41,286 nucleotides of DNA from Hemicentrotus pulcherrimus. Taxonomy: Eukaryota; Echinodermata; Echinoidea; Camarodonta; Strongylocentrotidae. Position numbers and translations under genes: made by a program. Where the stretch lies: contig BEXV01000225.1 in assembly GCA_003118195.1 (NCBI GenBank), positions 202,436-243,721 of the forward strand, read 5' to 3'. The notes under the pieces are model-generated. The model saw nothing but the letters and a program-made list of their open reading frames with translations. It was not told the origin of the DNA and ran no database searches. Positions 22,440-32,400 of the stretch are shown here, piece by piece (positions within the stretch are counted from its first letter, which is position 1; every line of letters begins with the position of its first letter).

Positions 22440-25400
22440 GTAACATCTGTGTGCGGGTGCTGTAGCGATTGCTAGCCTAGTTTACACGGAGAAGTCTGGG
22501 GTGGCAATGCCTTCAATGAAGGCCCTTGTCAGTTTAGCAGCACCGCCTCATAGTTTTTGTTGTTTACCAATAAAGATACAAGATTATGTTGTTGTATTGA
22601 TAAGGATCTTATTCTAAATAGTAATTTTACTTTTTACATTGGTTCTGTAACTTCTGTTTATTTTATTTAGACTCTAGATCTAACTCTAGAGTAGACCTCT
22701 AGATCTAGACTAGAGACTCCAGTTTGCGGCACGGCCCGGTTTGCGGTCAGGGGTATTGGTACTGGTAGGGTGTCTGAACGATTTTTCAATTTTCAATTTG
22801 GGATCGTTTTTCACCATTTAGGTTTGATATTTAAATAAAAAATGTAATCATAATAATACATTTCAAATTTCAAGTCTCATCGATGTTTCTATCAAAATAT
22901 ACAGCCCCTCCAAAAAGCTGGAATATTCATATAGATTTGGTCATAATCGACGAAAAAGACGTACACGCAGAGTTATGTTGTTTTGCTAAATTTAGCCAAA
23001 CAGCTGTATCGCGCAATATGCAAGCGTATGCATAGCGTACGCATGCTGTGCGCAACTTGCAGCTTGAGCCACGCTGTCTCCGCATTGACATGTATGGGTT
23101 GCCGCTCGTACGATCGTACCCGGAAGTGAATACAGGTTATAGTCATGGCAATATCGCGGAGACAGCATGCACGTTGTTTACGCGATATTGCCATTGACTA
23201 TAACGTGTATTCACTTCCAGGTTTTTTGTACGAACGGCAACTCATACTTTCATTCACTGTATCGTTCGCACGCGGTGATGTTACGCGATGTAACCATGGT
23301 TTGGACTGAGCGGAGCGCACGCCTCCTTAATTAGCTGATCCGAAAAATATGAGGAAGGGTATTTTCAAACTGCAATCTGGTGTGATCCCTGGGGGCTAGC
23401 GAAAAAATAAGCACATGGATATGTTCATTAGGACTGGGACTACTTATCCATTGGGGCGTCATATCTCAAAAGTGGCAAATCTCAGAGTTAGCCAGGATAC
23501 ACTGTTTAAATAGCTGTTTTGACCAAGAAATTTTTAGAATTCCGAAATGACGCCCCTTTGGAAATATTGGAATTCACCTGCTCTTTCATATGACACCTCA
23601 TTTATTGAGTATCACCTTTAGGATCACAACAGATAAAGGTTTGAATCTAAATTTGAAAAAAAAAACTTGACTTTTTTTGCAGGGTCGCGCAATGCATGTA
23701 GACTGCATAGGGATGCGTGCAAACTCAATGGGAAGAATTTTAGCACACAACATCGGGTGCGCGATCAGACACCCTAGTATTGGTTTTCAAAATAAAATAA
23801 ATATGACTCGATAATAATCATTGAAACCTACCGTGGATTCCCCGGTAAGTTCTGCTGTGCCTAAAACATCCGTAGCAGATGTACCTGTCGCTACAGAGTA
23901 TCCTTCAGCGATGTCGGAAATCATAAAGCTTTGTGACGTACGCGTACCGCAAACCAGGTAATGCGTGCCCGCAAACCGGGGAACTCAAAGCATTTCGAAA
24001 CGTGGTCAATGCTGACCACGCTGTGGGTCAGTTAGGTTATTTGTGACTTCTATTTGATAGGTAAGTATATGGACTCTATATTGAGAGTATTGAAGTATTC
24101 TGTGAGTATTTGGATAAAAATTAAATCGGCAGTTCCCGCCGATCGGCCGCATACCGGAGCCACTACTCCAGACTAAGTTTCTTTATTGACTTTAGATCTA
24201 GTAGAACTAGGGTCTAGTCTGGATCTAGGTCTAGAGTAGACCAAATTTTTCCGTCTCTTTCGTTCGTTAGCCTCTTATTGGGGTAGGGTCGGCTCTCTCT
24301 TTAGAGACCGAAACAGACCATACCTCGAAGTGTGCAGGTTAGGTGTGCAAATCAGTACACCAAACTTGCAAAACTTATCACCGAATTTCTCCTTTTACAG
24401 CATATATATTTGCTGCATTTTACATTGTAAATTAGCTTAAGGCTTAACTTTTTCGGTTACACTTACCAACTTGACGGAAATAATCCGTTTTATGGTCCAT
24501 TTTTAAGAAATTATGGGTCAAAATCGACATCGATGTTGAAAGTCTATTTTAACTCTCGCTGCGCTAGCACTACATACGCTACGTATGCAGCGCTAGAGCA
24601 GCGAGAGTTAAAATACGTCAAGACAGAACTTACCGGGGAATCCACGGTAGGTTTCAATGATTATTATCGAGTCATATTTATTTTATTTTAAAAACCAATA
24701 CCCCTGACCGCAAACCGGGCCGTGCCGCAAACCGGAGCCTCTACTCTAGATCTAGAGGAATCTAGAAGTTTAGACTTTCATACAAAATTTAAAAAAAATA
24801 AAAATAAAATAGATCTAGCTAGAGTAGACTAAAATTTGTGGTGAGGGGAATATATAGACCCCTGAAAAAAATACATGCAAATCAATAATATGCGATTGAA
24901 ACCTACAGTGTCTGTCCCGGTAGGTTCTGCTTTGCCGAAAAACGTCCGTAGCAGATGCTCCGATTGGTACAGAGTATCTGTCAGCGTTGCCTGAAATCTA
25001 CAATACCAGTCGGCGATGAAAATTCCAGCAGGTGCTAACTTTTAAGTTAAGAGATCAAGTCATGCCTAGATCAATATTATTACAGCTCTATTTGTCCGAT
25101 TGGAGGTGAAATTTGAATTTTTATGTTTTTGTGGAAGTATGATGGCTGTGGTCTGTTTCCTATCGCAGAAATTTTGATTGTGCCACCGCAGGGCTAGTTG
25201 CATGGAGAGGCCGCAAACCGAGTCGTAATTGCGTGCCTGCCGTAGGTTGTGTCAATACACACATAACACGCAGGCTTGTGTATGATGGTATGTGTGCTGA
25301 TGACCCGCTAGTTTCTAGGAGTTTGTACCCCCGTTCATCCCTAGTTGGGATGATACAAAAAAGTGAAATTGTTTAAAACTTGACAAAATTACCGTAACAA

Positions 25401-28400
25401 CAGATAAACATGAGAATTTAGGTTACCCGTAGTAATTCGGTACATGCTTTGATTGTGACGTTGCGCATGAAGCTTTGTGACGCAATGCGTGCCAGCCATG
25501 CCGACCGCCGGCAAATGGAGGGCCGCACTCAGGGCAACTCGAAGCATTTCGAAAGTGGAAAATACTGACCACACGGTGGGTCAGTTAAGTTATTTGTGCC
25601 TTCTATTTAATGAGGAAGTATATGGACTTTACATTGAGGGTTTTGAAGTATTCTGTGAGTATTTGCATAAAAATAAAATCGGCAGTTCCCGCGGATCGGC
25701 CGCAAACCGGAGCCTCTAGTCTAGGGGGTCTAAGATTGAAATTTAAATTAACTCATTTTGTCATTTTGCAACACAATGTCATAGCTTTACTGGCTTGGTA
25801 GTTTGTGAATCATGAGATCAATATAACTATTACCAAGCCTTATTTGACATGCAACTTCCTATGGCTATGTGGAGAGCGAGCCAAAATGAATAAGAATATG
25901 AGGTCTGTTGTTTGTTTTGTAATCTCTAGTAGGGGCGCTGGTCCGAGAATAGGGATTGTCCACATAAAAAAGGATATCCTAGTAAACGCGGACAAATTGT
26001 GTCCTAAAAAATAAGGATCGTCCGCATCGGCGCTGTGGGGGGTTCGGTGTACGTACAGCACGCTGGCGATGCGAAAAAACAGATTCCGTGTAAGAAAATA
26101 ACCCAAATTTACTGTCTACTTTTATGGGTCGTCTGTCTTCCTGGGACTATCCCATTGAAACTTGTGTTGTAGAATTAACACGCATTTCAATGCGATAGTC
26201 AAGAAGATTTAATGCTCATAACGTGAAAGTCTCTGTACAAAGTTGATGTAAAATGCATCTAGAAATCATTGCGGAACCTGTTTTTCCCATTGCCAATGCG
26301 CGGATCAGGAATAAGAAATGTCTGCGATTCTTATTTTTGCGGACGCATCTGTCCACGTTTACAAAGACGATTCACGTTTATGTGGACGATCCTTATTCTT
26401 GGACCAGCGCCCTACTGATCACACACTCTCACACACGGCAATTGCACACTACCTCCAGCATTTACCAAATGATTATTCTTTCTAAGCTCTAGTCGTGAAG
26501 CACACTTTGAAATCGGTGAACAAAATGACAACAAAATTGCAATTCTTGTATTTTTAGTTCAGTATTAATTTCATTAAGGACATCATGTAATCAACCTGCC
26601 TAGAACACCTACACATGTAAACACTGCATCTATTTATGTGTAACATAACCATCATGAAGGTCATATTTTTCTGAATTTAGAATTTTGCTTCTTTCTACAG
26701 AAAATTCCAGAGGTTCCTTTGACCGAGGATGTGATAGCCGAGAACCTGTCTTTACTCTGCAAAACTGGAAATGGCTTAGCGCACGCCTATGTCAGATTAG
26801 ACATAAAGGAGAGGTATGATAGTGTCCCTTCTAATGATGAGCTCAAAACTTAAATCTATAATCTATAAAATAAAATCATGTTAACGCTTTTATGAAATGA
26901 TTTCAAATATTTGCGACTATTGTGAGACTTGCAGTTCATTTCCATCCGAATATGTCATTAAAAAAGCACTACAGGTGAAGAAGATTACCTAACAATGTCT
27001 TTGAGCTATGGAAAAGAGCATCTTTTCATATTTTTGTATAAACTATGCTTAAGATTTCAGATTCAGAATGCTTCTTTTGACATCATGAATTTTTAATTGT
27101 AGGGGAACTGAAGAATTCAATTAATTTACATCAGCAAATGAATGATACTATATCTGCAATGTAAACGGGTCCATGCTGAATAGATCCATCAATCATTCAA
27201 TAGACTTTATATTGTGGGTCTAGTGTTTTGTTTCATAAAACATGCTGTTATTATTAAACTTCAATCATTATGAAAGGCTACTGAAATAATTGTATTTGAT
27301 TGGTTATGAGCAAACAGTCATAGATGAGTGGAAGTTGTTATTAATAACAAGTCCAGAACTGGTTTGACCATAAGCAGGTTTGCAAGACTTGAGGCTCTTC
27401 ACTGACTTTATACCAAAAAACCGCTCACTTTGGGGCATTTAGGGCCTGTTGTTACAGTTGTACAGAGAACATTGTCTGTTTACACCCAGAAAGACGTTAC
27501 CTTGTATCATTTTACACAGAGTTAATGCCCTTTTAGCTCCAAACAGATGATGTGTGGTTCAAATTTGTTCAGATAAAGTTTCTCAGATTAAGCAAACCAT
27601 TCAATCTAGTATTTTGGTTACTCTTTATGCCAGTATGGACCTCCTTTAAAAAATCAGACACAGGCAGAACAAAATTACTAAATGACCTAAGCATTGAAGA
27701 CTAACATTTGTTTTTTCTTCTTCTAAATCTCATAACAGAGAAATCACAGACATCAGTGTCTTGAGCCAATACATCCACTTGAGGTACATTGACCTCGCCA
27801 CGAACGCTCTCCGTGACATTTCACCTCTCAGCTCACTGACCCATCTCTTGACCTTAAACTGTGACCGCAATCTCTTGGCTTCGGCCAAGCTGGACGAACT
27901 ACCATACCTTCAGGTAAGTGAAAGAGATAGATACTCAGGAACTGGTGAGTGATCTAGCCATGAAAAGCTCTGAAAACAAACAACAAGCATAAACTATGGT
28001 AAAAGCAAAGAATGATAAAAACAAACATGTTAAAATGCCCTTGTTCAGGAGAGCTCCCATGAACAAACAGTATATTTTGATTTAAGCTGCTCAGGATTTT
28101 TTTATTTTTGTTTTTCTTTTTATTTAATTCAATCATAGTTTTCAGCAGAGAATAAAAAAACAAGCACAACAAAAAGAAAAAACAAAACACAAACGGTGGT
28201 AAAAGATCAAAGAAACATACATGTATACAAAATTTACCATGTTCACAAAGTGAATCCAAACAGAGCTCACATGAACAAAAAGTATTTAGTTACACTGCTC
28301 CAGGGATTATATTCAACATTAGTTAGCTAAAGGGGAAAAAAACAAAAAGACAAAACACCCTCCCCCTCCCCACCCCCCAAAACACAAAACAAACATATTA

Positions 28401-28751
28401 CAGTTTTTTGTTTTGTTTTTGTTTTTTTTAAGTTCTCCAGATATGTATGTGACAGTATTTGGCAGCAAACAAAAAATACAATAGAGATGAGAACAGTATG
28501 ACTCAAATGCTGTCAAGGAACTCTGGAATGAAACATATGATTCAAAGGGAATAGAGAGCAGGTTTATGTTTGTTCCCAAGAAATGTTCAACTGAATTTGA
28601 TAAACAATTTTCAAGAAATATCTAATGGCGTCATGCAAAACATAGTACCCCATTAGATCTTATTTGTTTCTCTTCAAATAGATATACATGTATACAATAA
28701 TAACTTTCTCTCTATTTCTCTATCTCCCTCTCTCTCTCTCTCTCTCTCTCC

Positions 28752-28799
<48 letters not shown>

Positions 28800-29350
28800 C
28801 TCTTTCTCTCTCTCTTTAGGTGGCAAGTTTTGCTTACAACAGGATACAAACGACAGAAGGCATCAACCACCCATTAATTGAATCTCTTAATATCTCGTGT
28901 AAGTATTGAATGCAGGTTACTCTTAATTATTGCAATGGGGATGAATGGGCTATTAAAGACCCAACATCATTCCAAAGTAGTGTTAACAGCAAGATGACCC
29001 CAAAATGACAAACACCAAAAGCAAAAACAACAGGAGATTCTCAACAAACAAATCAACAAAGCAAACACCTATTCTTCCTCCCCCTACAAGAAATAGAATG
29101 TAGTTAAAAGAAGTCAAGCTAAATTTAGACTAAATACTTCTGTGTAACTATTCTAACTGTATTTTGATGGACCATTAATGCCATTTATATCTAGACCTGT
29201 AATTCATTTGATATCATACTATTCTTTCCTAGCCATGATCATATTGCCCTTATCTGCGACTCAGGCATTATGATTATGATCAGGTGATACCCAACTGTAA
29301 AAGACAAAGTGCATTGCTATATATCTTACCATTGCTTTGTTTTTCTCATT

Positions 29351-29403
<53 letters not shown>

Positions 29404-32400
29404 GAGAGAGACATGGGAACAATGAGTAATATACATCAAGGAAGGTCTGATATAGCTCTAGTAATCTATACCAAAAAAAATATGAGCTCATGTGCAAGAA
29501 TTGTAACTAGAATACAATTGCTGTAGGGTATTTCATTTCTTGGCCCTGTTTCATAAAACTTACCATCAATGACAACTTTCATGGTAACCGGGCTCAACAG
29601 CCAATCAAAATCAAGGTTTCCATGGTAGTTACCATTGATGGTAACTTACCATATCATCAACAAATGTAGCAGACAGAGAAATAATTTTCACTGCTTTCTT
29701 CCCCAACAGTCAATGAAATCAGTTTGGTGAGTGGCCTTGAACCATCCAAACTAAGCAAGCTGCACACATTGGAATTAAGAGGAAACAAGTTGACCTCCAC
29801 AGCAGGAATTTATCTGCCCAACCTCAAGAACCTCTTTCTGGTAAGTATTATTTTGGTCAATATTATTGACAAAAAATATATATTAGTATTCAACAACAGT
29901 GAAACCTGTATATAAAAAACACTCAATGGAGACATAAAAAGCAGTCTTAATAGGCAGGTGGTCTCTATGTATAGGTTCCTGTATTGCACACTCCAATGAC
30001 AAACACTATTCAAGGGAAATAGAAAATGTGGTCTTTCTATGCAGGTGGTTGCTAAGGCCAGTTTCACTGTATTTTACTGTTCTAGGGTACTAGTATACTA
30101 TGATTAAAGGTATATGATTTGATTCATGGTTCTTAAAAAGTGTGTTGATTTCTGTTTATAAATATGTTGACACACATACTTACATCATAATTAGTACCTT
30201 CGCAGAAATACTATTTAGCTTCATGTCCAATATAAAGAAATGAATGATAAATTTAAGATTCTCCAAGTTGATTGTAACAGTTATGAAAAACTAAAGGTGA
30301 ACACAAACTACAATTTGACCCCTTTTACCTACATTCCCCCCTTTGTGCACTTTTTGTTTATTATAAAAGCCTTCTTTTATCAGTTTTTTATCTCATCAAT
30401 TCTAAAGGTTATCAACAACTATCTTCAATTTGTCATTCCTTTAAATGCTGACTCATCTTTTCAATGGAAGTGATAATGAGATAGATACAGATATTTCTTG
30501 TTGGACACAATCAAAATATATCCTTAGCGAAACAAATTTTAAAAGTTATTAATCTCCTTAATACCAAAGACATGTGCATGAACATTATTTGATTGTGTTT
30601 GTTTCATAAAGTAATCACCATTGTCTGATTCATTTGCTATTGATAGCGCACCCATTATCATTACCATGGTAACATCAGATGTTGCTATCTTTGTTAACAA
30701 CAATAATGACGTTTGATCTAGTCATATATGTTAAATTCCTAGTGAAATGTCAAAATTGTGCTCTTTCCTGTAACTCTCAAATCATCAGTGTATTGAGTAA
30801 GCCACCCACTCAATTGCTAATCATGGAAATCATCTATTTCTGTCCACTTTCAGTATTCATTTCCATGGTTATTATCACAAATGTAATTTATCACAAAGGT
30901 TTTTGAACCAATTAGTGAACAGTTTTTGTCCTGATTTCCGTATAGGAAATTAGCTCTGTCAATATTTTGCATCAGAAAACATGATGTAATAATCTAGATG
31001 TGTATTTATACTTCGGAGCACTTCATTGCACTTCATAAGAGACAATCATTTAATTTAATAGTTTAGAAAGAGCAGTCACACAAGAATAGACTTCCAGCAT
31101 ACAGTGTTGGAGAAGTAATTTCATGCTCACCACATCCCCCCCCCCCAAAAAAAAAAAATCTTCTTCATTTGTATAGATCTTCGAAATACTTTATGTGTCT
31201 CAGATTTCTCAAAATAAATACCATTTTTATGATTGTTGTGTAATACCAATCACTTATGTAGAAGATGATTGAAGGATTATGTAGAGGTTGTTCATTACCA
31301 GTACCAATTAATAGAAATTTTGCAGCTAAAATTAGGTCAGGGAACTATATGTAATGACTATATGTTCACTAATATTGCTTTCATATTTGAGTATGGTGAG
31401 AACTTATTCTTTTAGATCAAGTGGGGATAGGGCACAGTGGACACAAATTGAGCAACGTCAATCTGGCGCTGCTCAGTGGCTGCCGGGCTCACGATCAATT
31501 GGGCAAAAAGAATTTCCATTTCGGTTTAATAAAATTTGGAGTGGACTATTAGGCTATTATTATTATTATTATTATTATTATTAAAACACAGCCAATTAGA
31601 TGTAGTGCGAAATATGATGTAACGTTCAGAATCCAGTTAGTTTTGGGGTGTAGGGATAGCACCTTGAGTTATCAAGGGAAGTTGATAATAATTAGTGTCT
31701 TTGTCTTTAGTGAAATAAATTATATCCACTTACATACATGTGTATATAAAATAGCAACAATGGCCTGAAAATTACAGCTTTAGTGTGATAGCTCAAGACT
31801 TCTTAGTGTAAAATGAGGGTATAATGAAAACATAAACACAAATACATCCAAAAGTAGGTATGCTTGCTTATTTTGGCACAATGTAAACACAGTCACCGTC
31901 TGTCATGTATAACGTCTTTCCTTAGGCCGCTAACATGATCACTAAACTGGAGGGGCTGGAGCGACTGGAGCACCTCACAACGCTCCATCTCCGTGACAAC
32001 CAGATCTCGAACCTAGATGGTTTCTCAGAGAACATGAGGAACCTACAATACATCAACATGAGGGGGAACATGGTGAGCGACGTAAAGGAGACGGCCAAGA
32101 TGAAGTGTCTGCCCAAACTTCGGGCCCTGATCCTCTCCGGTAAGCACTGAAACATTTTTTTCATCTACAAATAATCTTTTACAATGAGATATGAAAAGTA
32201 TGCCCAAACAGGATCCTGTGTGGTAGAGAATATTTCTTGAATGGAATGATATTTATTACTGTTTTCCAATAGTCGACATGTATTATGTTCATACAATTCT
32301 AATTCTCAGCTTAGCTAATAATGTGATGTGATTGCTGTTTTTCCTTTAATTCATAACCTCTAGTTTGGTTAACTTTTATGTATAAAAAAGGAAATTAAAA

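Larger units (their letters stand above)
22698..24170. mobile_element. Non-autonomous DNA element 'X' copy 1, split by a nested insertion
   Basis: The left end carries CTCCAGTTTGCGGC and the right end GCCGCATACCGGAG, forming an inverted terminal repeat of about 14 bp that extends into TAGAG/CTCTA. The element is about 460 bp once the nested insertion (22761-23776) is discounted. It lies in intron 1 and has no open reading frame of note. Related copies lie at 24622-24756 (inverted, left-end part only) and 24896-25724. The label X is mine; the superfamily is unknown. Confidence 0.65.

Noticed and set aside
28319..28579. An 86-codon minus-strand open frame
   Set aside because: Lies within intron 3 over homopolymer-rich sequence, with no domain character.
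30600..30900. A further member of the CATGGTAAC-type foldback family in intron 5
   Set aside because: TTACCATGGTAAC near 30661 is a local palindrome, but I could not find long matching arms.
31354..31584. A 76-codon open frame ending in a run of Tyr
   Set aside because: It covers a probable retroposon, and the Tyr run is a read-through of (TTA)n.
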